Shown here in pieces: positions 35,908 through 43,976 of a stretch of DNA of 64,000 bases (the first letter of the stretch is position 1; each line of letters opens with the position of its first letter). This DNA is from Chitinophagales bacterium (GTDB taxonomy: Bacteria; Bacteroidota; Bacteroidia; Chitinophagales; Chitinophagaceae). Both the position numbers and the translations under genes were made by a program. A model generated the notes under the pieces. That model did no database searches and was not told where the DNA came from. It saw only the letters and a list, made by a program, of their open reading frames with translations. The stretch is taken from positions 62,001 through 126,000 of the forward strand of contig JACJXP010000005.1 of the NCBI GenBank assembly GCA_020636575.1, in the 5' to 3' direction.

Positions 35908-37092
35908 ATGGCGGCCCGTACTGATCTTTTTTCCAGTCCCGATTATTTTAATATAGACGAACTGCTTACCGAAGAGCATAAACTGATCCGTGAATCTGTA
36001 CGCAGTTATGTAAAAAAAGAAATTTCTCCCATTATTGAAGATTATGCTCAGCGAGCAGAATTTCCTGAACAAATTGTAAAGCAACTGGGTGACCTGGGTT
36101 GTTTTGGGCCTACGGTTCCCATTGAATACGGAGGAGGTGGTCTGGATTATATATCGTATGGCTTAATGATGCAGGAATTGGAAAGAGGGGATAGCGGTGT
36201 TCGTTCTACTGCTTCCGTTCAGGGTTCATTGGTCATGTTTCCTATTCATGCTTATGGAAGCGAGGAGCAAAAGAAAAAATATTTACCAAAACTAGCCAGT
36301 GGTGAATGGCTGGGTTGTTTTGGTCTTACTGAACCGGATCATGGCAGTGATCCCTCCAGCATGCTTACCAATTTTAAGGACGCCGGTGATCATGTTATTT
36401 TAAACGGCGCCAAGATGTGGATCAGTAATGCGCCTTTTTCACAGGTGGCAGTTGTATGGGCTAAGAATGAAGCAGGTGATATACAAGGATTGATAGTAGA
36501 AAGAGGGATGGAAGGCTTTACAACTCCTACCACACATGGTAAATGGAGTTTGCGGGCATCAGCAACAGGTGAATTGGTTTTTGATAATGTAAAAGTGCCA
36601 AAAGAGAATATATTACCTAATGTAAAAGGTTTGAAGGGGCCGCTTAGTTGTTTAACAAAGGCGAGGTATGGTATTGCATGGGGAGTGGTCGGTGCAGCGA
36701 TGGATTGTTATGATACTGCATTGCGTTATTCAAAAGAAAGGGAACAGTTTGGCAAACCGATCGGTTCATTTCAGTTACAGCAAAAGAAACTGGCTGAGAT
36801 GATCACTGAGATCACTAAAGCCCAGTTATTGAACTGGCGATTGGGTGTATTGATGAATGAAGGAAAAGTAACACCGCAACAAGTGAGTATGGCTAAAAGA
36901 AATGCATGTGAGGTGGCCACAAATATTTGCCGTGATGCAAGGCAAATGCTGGGCGGGATGGGTATTACCGGGGAATACCCTGTTATGCGTCATATGATGA
37001 ACCTGGAAAGTGTGATTACTTATGAAGGCACACATGATATTCATTTATTAATAACAGGAATGGATGTTACGGGCATTAACGCTTTTAAGTAA
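35908..37092 (+). CDS. gcdH: Glutaryl-CoA dehydrogenase
   Basis: An acyl-CoA dehydrogenase of 394 residues from ATG 35908. It oxidises and decarboxylates glutaryl-CoA to crotonyl-CoA. Subfamily marks are GVRSTASVQGSLVM with the substrate-binding arginine, GLTEPDHGSDPSSM, WSLRASATGELVF, ARYGIAWGVVGAAMDC and the catalytic glutamate in VITYEGTHDIH. It is close to the kynurenine locus; glutaryl-CoA could come from lysine or from tryptophan by way of 2-oxoadipate. The frame extends upstream to 35833 but that part overlaps the promoter. Confidence 0.92.
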   Translation: MAARTDLFSSPDYFNIDELLTEEHKLIRESVRSYVKKEISPIIEDYAQRAEFPEQIVKQLGDLGCFGPTVPIEYGGGGLDYISYGLMMQELERGDSGVRSTASVQGSLVMFPIHAYGSEEQKKKYLPKLASGEWLGCFGLTEPDHGSDPSSMLTNFKDAGDHVILNGAKMWISNAPFSQVAVVWAKNEAGDIQGLIVERGMEGFTTPTTHGKWSLRASATGELVFDNVKVPKENILPNVKGLKGPLSCLTKARYGIAWGVVGAAMDCYDTALRYSKEREQFGKPIGSFQLQQKKLAEMITEITKAQLLNWRLGVLMNEGKVTPQQVSMAKRNACEVATNICRDARQMLGGMGITGEYPVMRHMMNLESVITYEGTHDIHLLITGMDVTGINAFK

Positions 37093-37095
37093 TGT

Positions 37096-37138
37096 GTAGA
37101 TGACCGGATATGCAGATATGGGGATGATGAGATGTATA
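37096..37138. repeat. Left arm and octamer run of IVP cassette 2
   Basis: Units gatgaccg, gatatgca, gatatggg, gatgatga and gatgtata follow each other without gaps from 37099. The outer 22 bp (37096-37117) are the inverted partner of 37513-37534. The run begins 3 bp after the gcdH stop. Confidence 0.6.
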
Positions 37139-37162
37139 AGTTTTAAGTACTAAATATTAGCT

Positions 37163-37513
37163 ATGCAGAATGAAAGGAAGGATAACTTAATACTGAATCT
37201 GACATTTCAATTTGCTTTAGACATTATATCCTATACCGAAAAATTAGAAAAAGAAAGAAAGTACAACCTGGCAAACCAACTATTTCGAAGCGGCACATCT
37301 ATAGGCGCCAATGTAAATGAGGCTCAGGGATGTGAGAGTAAAAAGGATTTTATTCATAAACTGAAGATAGCCTACAAAGAGGCAGAAGAAACCCGTTATT
37401 GGCTTGAGTTATGTGAAAAATCTGAAAACTATTTGTCGCCTGGTAAATTGTTGGATGATATTGTTTCGATCTTAAAAGTTCTGGGAAAAATAATAAGTAC
37501 GTCAAAAATTTAA
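37163..37513 (+). CDS. Four-helix-bundle protein (23S rRNA intervening-sequence-protein family)
   Basis: A 116-residue member of the same family as the gene at 27.5-27.9 kb but of a different subgroup. Typical parts are NLTFQFALDIISYTEKLEKERKYNLANQLFRSGTSIGANVNEAQGCESKKDFIHKLKIA taken in pieces: the ANQLFRSGTSIGANVNEAQ helix and the KEAEETRYWLELCEKS helix. It has no catalytic motif; members are oligomeric helical bundles that may bind nucleic acid. Its stop overlaps the downstream arm. No reverse transcriptase or rRNA gene is near. Confidence 0.87.
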   Translation: MQNERKDNLILNLTFQFALDIISYTEKLEKERKYNLANQLFRSGTSIGANVNEAQGCESKKDFIHKLKIAYKEAEETRYWLELCEKSENYLSPGKLLDDIVSILKVLGKIISTSKI

Positions 37514-37534
37514 TCTGCAAATTTGCATATCTAC
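37513..37534. repeat. Right arm of IVP cassette 2
   Basis: ATCTGCAAATTTGCATATCT plus AC, inverted partner of 37096-37117. It starts at the last base of the four-helix-bundle stop codon and ends 14 nt before the aroK ATG. It also contains the internal palindrome TGCAAATTTGCA. Confidence 0.6.
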
Positions 37535-37548
37535 CTATTCGCCCATTT

Positions 37549-38055
37549 ATGAAAATATTCCTCATAGGATTCATGGGGTCCGGTAAAACTTATTGGGGCC
37601 GTCAGCTAAGTCAGAAATTATCAATTCCATTTTTTGACCTGGACGAGCAGGTTGTATCTCATGCTGAAAAATCAATCAAAGATATTTTTGATCAGGAAGG
37701 TGAAGAGAAATTCAGGTTACTGGAAAAAGACCTGTTGCACATTATCACTGAAAGTCACGACAGTTTTGTGATGGCATGTGGTGGAGGCACCCCCTGTTAT
37801 TTTAATAACATAGAGTATATGAACCAGGCCGGCACAACGGTTTGGGTCAACACAGATATGGATATTCTTTTTGAGCGGCTTCGTAAAGAAAAAGCAGAAC
37901 GGCCTTTGATTCGGGATCTAAGCGACGATCAGTTGAGTTCATTCATAACAAAGAAATTTTCTGACAGACGTTTATACTACGAACAGGCGGCTATAAAAGT
38001 CGGGGAAGAAGATGTGCAAATCGAAAAACTGGTAGAGGAGATATTTCATGTATAA
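37549..38055 (+). CDS. aroK: Shikimate kinase
   Basis: A 168-residue P-loop kinase of the chorismate pathway. It has Walker A FLIGFMGSGKTYWGRQL, the shikimate-binding DLDEQVVSHA with the DEGEEKFR-like segment (QEGEEKFR), and the ACGGGTPCY loop. Its 5' leader is the right arm of IVP cassette 2. The 3' end overlaps the next gene by 8 bp. Confidence 0.93.
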   Translation: MKIFLIGFMGSGKTYWGRQLSQKLSIPFFDLDEQVVSHAEKSIKDIFDQEGEEKFRLLEKDLLHIITESHDSFVMACGGGTPCYFNNIEYMNQAGTTVWVNTDMDILFERLRKEKAERPLIRDLSDDQLSSFITKKFSDRRLYYEQAAIKVGEEDVQIEKLVEEIFHV

Positions 38056-38449
38056 CAAATATATTATTCCGGGTTGTTTTTTTGCAGGGCTTGCTGTGGC
38101 TTTGGGTGCATTTGGTGCCCATGGGTTAGAGAATATTACTGATGATGATACAATATTGAAGGGATTCAGAACCGGGGTGCAGTACCAGATGTATCATGCA
38201 TTGGCTTTATTGATCACAGGAATTATCGCTGAAAGAATTGATAGTGTTTGGGTACGCAGAGCAGCTTATTCGTTTATCACAGGGATCATACTTTTTTCCG
38301 GTTCTTTATACCTGCTTACTTTTTTAAAGATACAAGAGAGTAACGCTGTCAGGATTGCAGGCCCGCTTACACCGGTTGGCGGACTTTTCTTTATCGCCGG
38401 CTGGCTTTTTCTGCTGGTAGCTGTTTTATCTCAAAAGAAGAAATCATAA
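38048..38449 (+). CDS. DUF423 (YgdD-like) inner-membrane protein
   Basis: A 133-residue protein with four transmembrane helices (about 5-23, 45-63, 72-92, 105-127). LAVALGAFGAHGLE and FRTGVQYQMYHALALL are the family marks. The function is unknown. It overlaps aroK by 8 bp and is convergent with the sensor kinase gene, overlapping it by 6 bp. Confidence 0.87.
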   Translation: MYNKYIIPGCFFAGLAVALGAFGAHGLENITDDDTILKGFRTGVQYQMYHALALLITGIIAERIDSVWVRRAAYSFITGIILFSGSLYLLTFLKIQESNAVRIAGPLTPVGGLFFIAGWLFLLVAVLSQKKKS

Positions 38450-40354
38450 AGGGATTGTCAACGTAGTAACGGTGCCATTCAATTTTTCGATTTTATAGGT
38501 TCCGCCGATGCTATCCATTCTACGCCCCATATTCTTCAATCCATTTCCCCCATATCTTAAATTCTGCATATCAATACCCTTCCCGTCATCCTTTATCTGA
38601 ATGAGTAATTCATGATTGAAACTGATCTCTATCATCACATTTTTGGCTTCTGCATGTTTTAATGTATTGTTCAAAGTCTCTTTTACCACCAGGAACAGGT
38701 TCCGGCGTTTATCTCCTGCCAGATCTTTTTCCGGTATTTTCTCCGGGGCTATTACTTTGCAGTTTACGTCGGTACCGTCAAAGTATTCCAAAGCATATGA
38801 GCGGATATAATAGATCAGGTTGTCCAGCGTATCATTTCCACTATTCATACTCCAGATGATCGCATTCATTTTATTCAACACGTCATTGGCAGATTGTGAT
38901 ATTTTATTGATCTCGGTCGGCGTATTTTCTTTCATTTTATTCCTGGCTATCTCACTCATCAACCGGATCGCTGTCATACCGGCCCCCAGTTCATCATGCA
39001 TATCGGCAGAAATACGTTCCCTTTCTTCCTGCTGGGCTTTATAAACAGCCAGTTCTTTTTCATATTTCTGCATCCTGTTCTGGGCTTTCAATGTTTCTCT
39101 TTCTTTAACCTGTTCGATCAGTTTACGCCTGTTTTTATGATTTAACCCCGCAAGGAAGAAAACAAGTTCTAACAATAGCCCCATTTCATAGTAAAACAGT
39201 GATGATGAAAGTATGCCGGGAAATTTTTTAAAAGTGCTGTCAAATATGATCCCTAATTGGGAGATGAATGCAAACAGGAATAATAATAGGTTGCCCCAGA
39301 AAATGTACCGGAGTATCTTATCGTTCCAATGTCCCAGGCTATAAACAAGGAATATGATTATCAGCCCGAGCAAAAAGATCTTTGTGATATTTTCAACAAT
39401 ATTCTGAAGTTCGAACTTGTCTGTAAAATAGAAAAGATAAGTATAGAGCAATAAAGCCGCTATTAAAAAGATAATACCCGAATTGTAAAGCTTGTATAGG
39501 AATGAGTAGTTTTCTTTGGTGTTCAGAAAGCGCCGCATAAACAGCATATAAAAAATAATACTGGTGCCCTGTAAAATGAAATCGAAATATCCTTCCAGGA
39601 AAAAGCTGAAACTATTGCTTCTCAGGTGCATAATGTTTTGCAAGAGCAACATGATCCCCAGCATCAGTGCGTAGCCGGAATAGTATAAGAATTCAGGATT
39701 ACCTCCTTGTATAAAAATGGACAAAGAATAAAGCAGCATCATCAACAATAGTCCGCAAAAAATATAACTGATGAGTGCATTGTTGTTGAAAGCGGTATGG
39801 ATACTGGCAATAAATTCTGGCACATTATCACTATTCACCAACCTTGGCTTAATGATATTGTTGTAAGTCTTTACAAGGTATAATTCTGCTATAATAGTTG
39901 CGGAATCTTTGCCTGGTAATGTGATGCCGCTAAAACCAATACTATCAGGTACAGAAGGCCTGAAGGTTTGTAATGGGATGATCTCATTTCCCTTTACCTT
40001 GTATAAGCAGATATCATAAAAATAAAATCCTGGCGAAAAGTATACAGAAACAGCTTCGTCATCTGAATTAAAAATGTGGAATTTAAGCAGTGCCTTTTGC
40101 GTAACATAATTATTGGCAACAACAGCATTTTTAAATTTCAATCCTTTTTCAAACGAAATGCCAGGGTACTCCTTTACAAGATCACTTTTGCGTGGAACAA
40201 AGGCGTTGTATACTTTATCGCCAATCTTTTTCTCCAGGGTTATTTTGCTGATGTCGATCTGATCTGTTGCCGATGCCTGCCCATAGATGCCCGGGGAGTA
40301 GAGCATCCAGTTTGCAAAAAAGATGAATAAAAGGCAGGCTAATTTTTTTCTCAT
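38444..40354 (-). CDS. 7TMR-DISM sensor histidine kinase
   Basis: A 636-residue membrane kinase from ATG 40354 (an in-frame TTG lies 24 bp upstream). Signal peptide, periplasmic 7TMR-DISM extracellular domain (about 30-175), seven transmembrane helices (about 180-390), a short coiled coil, a HisKA_3 dimerisation domain with phospho-accepting His in ISADMHDELGAG, and an HATPase domain (KETLNNTLKHAEAKN, IKDDGKGIDM, GNGLKNMGRRM). HisKA_3 kinases pair with NarL-type regulators; no partner is adjacent. A receiver-only NarL-type protein lies at 55.2 kb. Confidence 0.88.
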   Translation of the reverse strand: MRKKLACLLFIFFANWMLYSPGIYGQASATDQIDISKITLEKKIGDKVYNAFVPRKSDLVKEYPGISFEKGLKFKNAVVANNYVTQKALLKFHIFNSDDEAVSVYFSPGFYFYDICLYKVKGNEIIPLQTFRPSVPDSIGFSGITLPGKDSATIIAELYLVKTYNNIIKPRLVNSDNVPEFIASIHTAFNNNALISYIFCGLLLMMLLYSLSIFIQGGNPEFLYYSGYALMLGIMLLLQNIMHLRSNSFSFFLEGYFDFILQGTSIIFYMLFMRRFLNTKENYSFLYKLYNSGIIFLIAALLLYTYLFYFTDKFELQNIVENITKIFLLGLIIIFLVYSLGHWNDKILRYIFWGNLLLFLFAFISQLGIIFDSTFKKFPGILSSSLFYYEMGLLLELVFFLAGLNHKNRRKLIEQVKERETLKAQNRMQKYEKELAVYKAQQEERERISADMHDELGAGMTAIRLMSEIARNKMKENTPTEINKISQSANDVLNKMNAIIWSMNSGNDTLDNLIYYIRSYALEYFDGTDVNCKVIAPEKIPEKDLAGDKRRNLFLVVKETLNNTLKHAEAKNVMIEISFNHELLIQIKDDGKGIDMQNLRYGGNGLKNMGRRMDSIGGTYKIEKLNGTVTTLTIPL

Positions 40355-40488
40355 GGACCCGGTTACAGCTTTTTCCAAATGTAGTACAACGCATCGGGTT
40401 ATGCCAGTGCCATAGATACCACTTTCGGGTTATTTTGAATTACCTATTTCGGCTTCTATAGAGCTTTTATTCAGATGGTTAATCTTTT

Positions 40489-40497
40489 TATCTTTGC
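40489..40497 (+). promoter_or_regulatory. ftsK: Bacteroidota -7 box (TATCTTTGC) at the ftsK start
   Basis: Matches TAnnTTTGC and ends 4 nt before the ATG at 40502. If used, transcription would begin at or next to the start codon. Confidence 0.45.
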
Positions 40498-40501
40498 AGC
40501 C

Positions 40502-43000
40502 ATGGCTACCAGGCTTAAAAAGCAAACCAAAAAGAATCCTTCGAAAAAACCATCCGGTTCCCGTAGTAAAGGTTTGAAGGCAGATAAAGAGGAGAAGATC
40601 GATCTTAAAACATTGGCCCGTGATGAACGGACATGGAAAATTATCGGGGTAAGCTTCTTATTGATATCCCTGTTTCTGTTTATTTCCTTTGTATCCTACC
40701 TGTTTACATGGAAAGAGGATCAGGCTATTGCCCGCCAGGGCCTATCGGCACTGCTGGATGCAGACAAACCTGTTGCCAATCTCCTGGGACGTTTAGGTGC
40801 TGTGATATCCCACTTTTTCATCTTTAAGGCTTTTGGTATAGCTTCCTTCCTGATATGTACTTTCTTTTTTGTTGTTGGAGTGAATCTTCTGTTCCGCAGA
40901 AAAGTATTTTCTATCTGGCGGAATCTTAAATATGTTACAGCCGGACTTTTGGTTCTCTCTGTTTCATTGTCTTTCGTTTTTGCCAGGTCTGAGTTTGCAT
41001 TTGGCGGTGGAGTAGGGGATATGATCAATAATAAGCTGAATGGAACATTAGGAATGGTGGGTACAGGTGCAGTGTTGCTTCTATTGGCTGTGGGCTATTT
41101 TATCTGGCAATTTAACCCGGCTTTTAATCTGCCTGCTAAACAAGAGAGAGAGGAACAGGGCGAACAGGATGAGGCATTGGAAGAAGTGGTTAGCCCGACC
41201 GTTCCCGGTAAAACAGTCAATGATATATATAAGGAGGAGAGTAGTGAAAAAGAAGATAAACCGGGATTTAATATTGTGTTTCCAGAAGAAGAAAGTAAAC
41301 ATGATTTTCAATTAGTGGAAAAAGAAGTACAGGAAGAACCGCCAAAAGAAATTGAGCTTTCAACCGAAGTAGAGCCGATAGATGAACCCAAAAAGGTAGA
41401 ACCGGTTATTACAAAACCCGAATCGACCAGCGGACTTGAACTGGAAATAAAAACTGCTCCTGAAGGAGTTGAAGAAAAAGAAGAATCTGAGAACCTGGCA
41501 CCGTATGAACCCACTTTGGATCTCAGCAGCTATAAATACCCCGGACTCAACCTGCTGGAGTCGCATGGCAATGATAAGATCATTCAGGATGCCAAAGAAC
41601 TGGAGAATAATAAGAACCAGATCATTTCCACTTTAGCAAATTATTCCATAGAGATACAGAAGATCAGCGCCACAGTGGGCCCCACAGTTACGCTGTATGA
41701 AATTGTACCGGCGCCGGGTGTAAGGATTTCCAAGATCAAAAACCTGGAAGATGATATTGCCCTTAGCCTTGCGGCTTTAGGTATCCGTATCATCGCCCCT
41801 ATACCAGGAAAGGGTACCATTGGTATTGAAGTACCCAATGTGCGGAAAACTGTTGTGAGCATGAGAACACTGCTTGCTTCTGAAAAATTCCAGCATAATA
41901 ATTATAGTCTTCCTATTGCCATTGGTAAAAAGATAGACAACGAGAATTTTATTGTTGACCTTACTTCTATGCCACACCTGCTGATGGCTGGTGCAACAGG
42001 ACAGGGTAAATCAGTCGGACTGAATGCCATATTGGTCTCCTTACTTTATAAAAAGCATCCGTCGCAGTTAAAACTGGTATTGATCGATCCTAAAAAAGTG
42101 GAGCTGAGCATTTACCGGCACATCGAAAAACATTTCCTGGCCAAACTCCCCGGAGAAGAAGATGCAATTATCACGGATACAAAGAAAGTAGTGTATACGC
42201 TGAATGCTCTTTGTATTGAAATGGATAACCGCTATGATCTGTTGAAAGAAGCAGGCGCCCGGAATATTAAAGAGTATAACGAGAAATTTATTAAGCGGAG
42301 ACTAAGCCCTAATAAAGGTCACCAGTTCCTGCCATTCATTGTATTGGTGATTGATGAGTTTGCAGACCTGATCATGACAGCGGGTAAAGAAATTGAAATG
42401 CCGATTGCCCGATTGGCCCAGTTGGCCCGTGCAGTAGGTATCCATCTTATCATCGCCACACAAAGACCTTCAGTAAATATCATTACTGGTACCATTAAAG
42501 CCAACTTTCCATCACGGATCGCTTTTAAAGTATCATCAAAGATCGATTCCCGTACTATCCTGGATACAGGTGGTGCAGAGCAACTGATCGGTAAAGGTGA
42601 TATGCTGATCTCCCATCATGGCGATATTACCCGCCTGCAATGTGCTTTTGTAGATACACCTGAGGTGGAGAATGTTGTAGAGTTTATCGGTGATCAAAGA
42701 GGTTACCCGCAGGCATTTTTGCTACCTGAATATGTGGATGAAAAAGAAATGGACAGCAATGATTTTGACCTGGCCAACCGGGATTCACTTTTTGAAGATG
42801 CCGCAAGGCTCATTGTTCAAAACCAGATCGGCTCAACATCTTTATTGCAAAGAAGAATGAAACTGGGATATAACAGGGCTGGCCGCCTGATGGACCAACT
42901 GGAAGCCGCCGGTATCGTAGGCCCCAACCAGGGAAGCAAGGCAAGGGATGTGCTCATTAAAACAGAAATGGACCTGCAGCAGCACCTGGATGCATTATAG
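40502..43000 (+). CDS. ftsK: DNA translocase FtsK
   Basis: An 832-residue septal DNA pump. A basic N terminus leads to four transmembrane helices (about 40-210), an acidic Glu/Pro-rich linker (about 215-345), the alpha/beta motor domain with Walker A GATGQGKSVGLNAI (about 496) and Walker B FIVLVIDEFADL, and the C-terminal gamma winged helix (about 770-832: LIVQNQIGSTSLLQRRMKLGYNRA region). It segregates chromosomes at division. ATG 40502 is used rather than GTG/ATG at 40475 because of the promoter box between them. Confidence 0.95.
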   Translation: MATRLKKQTKKNPSKKPSGSRSKGLKADKEEKIDLKTLARDERTWKIIGVSFLLISLFLFISFVSYLFTWKEDQAIARQGLSALLDADKPVANLLGRLGAVISHFFIFKAFGIASFLICTFFFVVGVNLLFRRKVFSIWRNLKYVTAGLLVLSVSLSFVFARSEFAFGGGVGDMINNKLNGTLGMVGTGAVLLLLAVGYFIWQFNPAFNLPAKQEREEQGEQDEALEEVVSPTVPGKTVNDIYKEESSEKEDKPGFNIVFPEEESKHDFQLVEKEVQEEPPKEIELSTEVEPIDEPKKVEPVITKPESTSGLELEIKTAPEGVEEKEESENLAPYEPTLDLSSYKYPGLNLLESHGNDKIIQDAKELENNKNQIISTLANYSIEIQKISATVGPTVTLYEIVPAPGVRISKIKNLEDDIALSLAALGIRIIAPIPGKGTIGIEVPNVRKTVVSMRTLLASEKFQHNNYSLPIAIGKKIDNENFIVDLTSMPHLLMAGATGQGKSVGLNAILVSLLYKKHPSQLKLVLIDPKKVELSIYRHIEKHFLAKLPGEEDAIITDTKKVVYTLNALCIEMDNRYDLLKEAGARNIKEYNEKFIKRRLSPNKGHQFLPFIVLVIDEFADLIMTAGKEIEMPIARLAQLARAVGIHLIIATQRPSVNIITGTIKANFPSRIAFKVSSKIDSRTILDTGGAEQLIGKGDMLISHHGDITRLQCAFVDTPEVENVVEFIGDQRGYPQAFLLPEYVDEKEMDSNDFDLANRDSLFEDAARLIVQNQIGSTSLLQRRMKLGYNRAGRLMDQLEAAGIVGPNQGSKARDVLIKTEMDLQQHLDAL

Positions 43001-43082
43001 ATCTCCGTTATTGACTTGTTAAGAAAACTACCTGATTTGCAACCCGGTATAGTGATTGCTCATCCTATTCACGGAATTAAAG

Positions 43083-43091
43083 TAACTTTGC
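43083..43091 (+). promoter_or_regulatory. Bacteroidota -7 box (TAACTTTGC) before lolA
   Basis: Matches TAnnTTTGC and ends 35 nt before the ATG at 43127. It lies within the unsupported upstream extension of the frame, which argues for the ATG as start. Confidence 0.5.
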
Positions 43092-43126
43092 GCCAGTTTT
43101 TAAACCCTACTCATAAAAGTATTATA

Positions 43127-43777
43127 ATGAAGAGTTTATACATTTTATCTTTTTTGATAACCATTTCCCTTTTCTCCTTTTCACAGACAAAAAGTGATCC
43201 TGCTGCGAAAGCAGTGCTGGATGCAGTAAGTGCCAAGTTCAAGACCTATAAGTCGGTAAAAGCCAATTTTGTTTATAAAGTGGAGAATGCTTCAGGCAAA
43301 GTGCTGTCTACCAAAACAGGGAATGTCATCATGAAAGGCACCAAGTATAAACTGCTTTTCAGCGGGCAGGAGGTTTTTTGCGATGGTAATACCGTTTGGA
43401 GTTATGATAAGGGAGCCAATGAAGTTACTATCAGCAACCTGGATGCTTCCAGCGGGATGATCACTCCGCAGAAACTATTCACCAATTTTTACGACAAGGA
43501 TTTTTATTATATCCTGAATGGCGAGAAAAAAGTAGGAAGCAAAACCATTCAGGAAATTGAACTGACACCGGTTGATAAAAGTAAACCTTTCCATAAAGTG
43601 TATTTGCAAATAGATAAAGCAGCCAAAAATATTTACAGCACCAAAGTGCTTGAAAATGCCGGTAACCGCTACTCATATACTGTAAGCTCACTTTCTACTA
43701 ATGCAGCGGTAGCAGATAATGTATTTGTATTTGATAAAAAGAAATACCCGGGAGTAGAAGAGATTGATCTAAGGTAA
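43127..43777 (+). CDS. LolA-like outer-membrane lipoprotein carrier
   Basis: A 216-residue periplasmic protein with signal peptide (SLYILSFLITISLFSFSQ). The mature part follows the LolA half-barrel: AVLDAVSAKFKTYKSVKANFVY, FCDGNTVWSYDKGANEVTI, and LLTP-like EIELTPVDK. It shuttles lipoproteins to the outer membrane. The frame can be extended to 43016 but the signal peptide and promoter box support 43127. Its 3' end (43736-43777) has a near copy after the DEAD-box gene. Confidence 0.87.
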   Translation: MKSLYILSFLITISLFSFSQTKSDPAAKAVLDAVSAKFKTYKSVKANFVYKVENASGKVLSTKTGNVIMKGTKYKLLFSGQEVFCDGNTVWSYDKGANEVTISNLDASSGMITPQKLFTNFYDKDFYYILNGEKKVGSKTIQEIELTPVDKSKPFHKVYLQIDKAAKNIYSTKVLENAGNRYSYTVSSLSTNAAVADNVFVFDKKKYPGVEEIDLR

Positions 43778-43853
43778 AAGGTTAGCTTTCTTACTATTCC
43801 TTGTCTGTAAATCCCTGTTTTAAGATAATTCCCGATAGCAAATTTATTATTAC

Positions 43854-43862
43854 TATCTTTGC
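43854..43862 (+). promoter_or_regulatory. Bacteroidota -7 box (TATCTTTGC) before the DEAD-box gene
   Basis: Matches TAnnTTTGC and lies 114 nt before the ATG at 43977, predicting a leader of about 105 nt, longer than others in the window. Confidence 0.5.
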
Positions 43863-43887
43863 ATCCGCTCCACGTTGATGACACGGC

Positions 43888-43941
43888 ATGTTGTAAGCCG
43901 GTGGTACAAACAAACTTTCGCTGATTCAGACCTTACAACAT
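43888..43941 (+). promoter_or_regulatory. Stem-loop in the leader of the DEAD-box helicase gene
   Basis: ATGTTGTAAG (43888-43897) and CTTACAACAT (43932-43941) are perfect 10-bp inverted repeats separated by 34 nt. They would form a large hairpin in the mRNA leader, 35 nt before the start codon. There is no T-run, so it is not a terminator. Cold-shock helicase genes often have structured leaders; a regulatory role is inference. Confidence 0.5.
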
Positions 43942-43976
43942 CTTAGCCAGCCTCATAATTTAATTTATTCCATATA

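Larger units (their letters stand above)
37096..37534 (+). mobile_element. IVP cassette 2: four-helix-bundle gene with imperfect inverted arms
   Basis: A 439-bp block between gcdH and aroK. Its ends 37096-37117 and 37513-37534 are inverted copies with 16 of 22 matches, including both 6-bp tips, plus a perfect GATATGCA/TGCATATC pair. The upstream side is a run of five 8-bp units each starting GAT (37099-37138). The plan copies that of cassette 1: one IVP-family gene, a 45-nt gap from arm to ATG, and a stop codon touching the downstream arm. Mobility is inferred. Confidence 0.5.

Noticed and set aside
37096..37534. Reading the cassette as an rRNA intervening sequence
   Set aside because: No 23S rRNA gene is present in the window; only the protein family and paired ends are shared.
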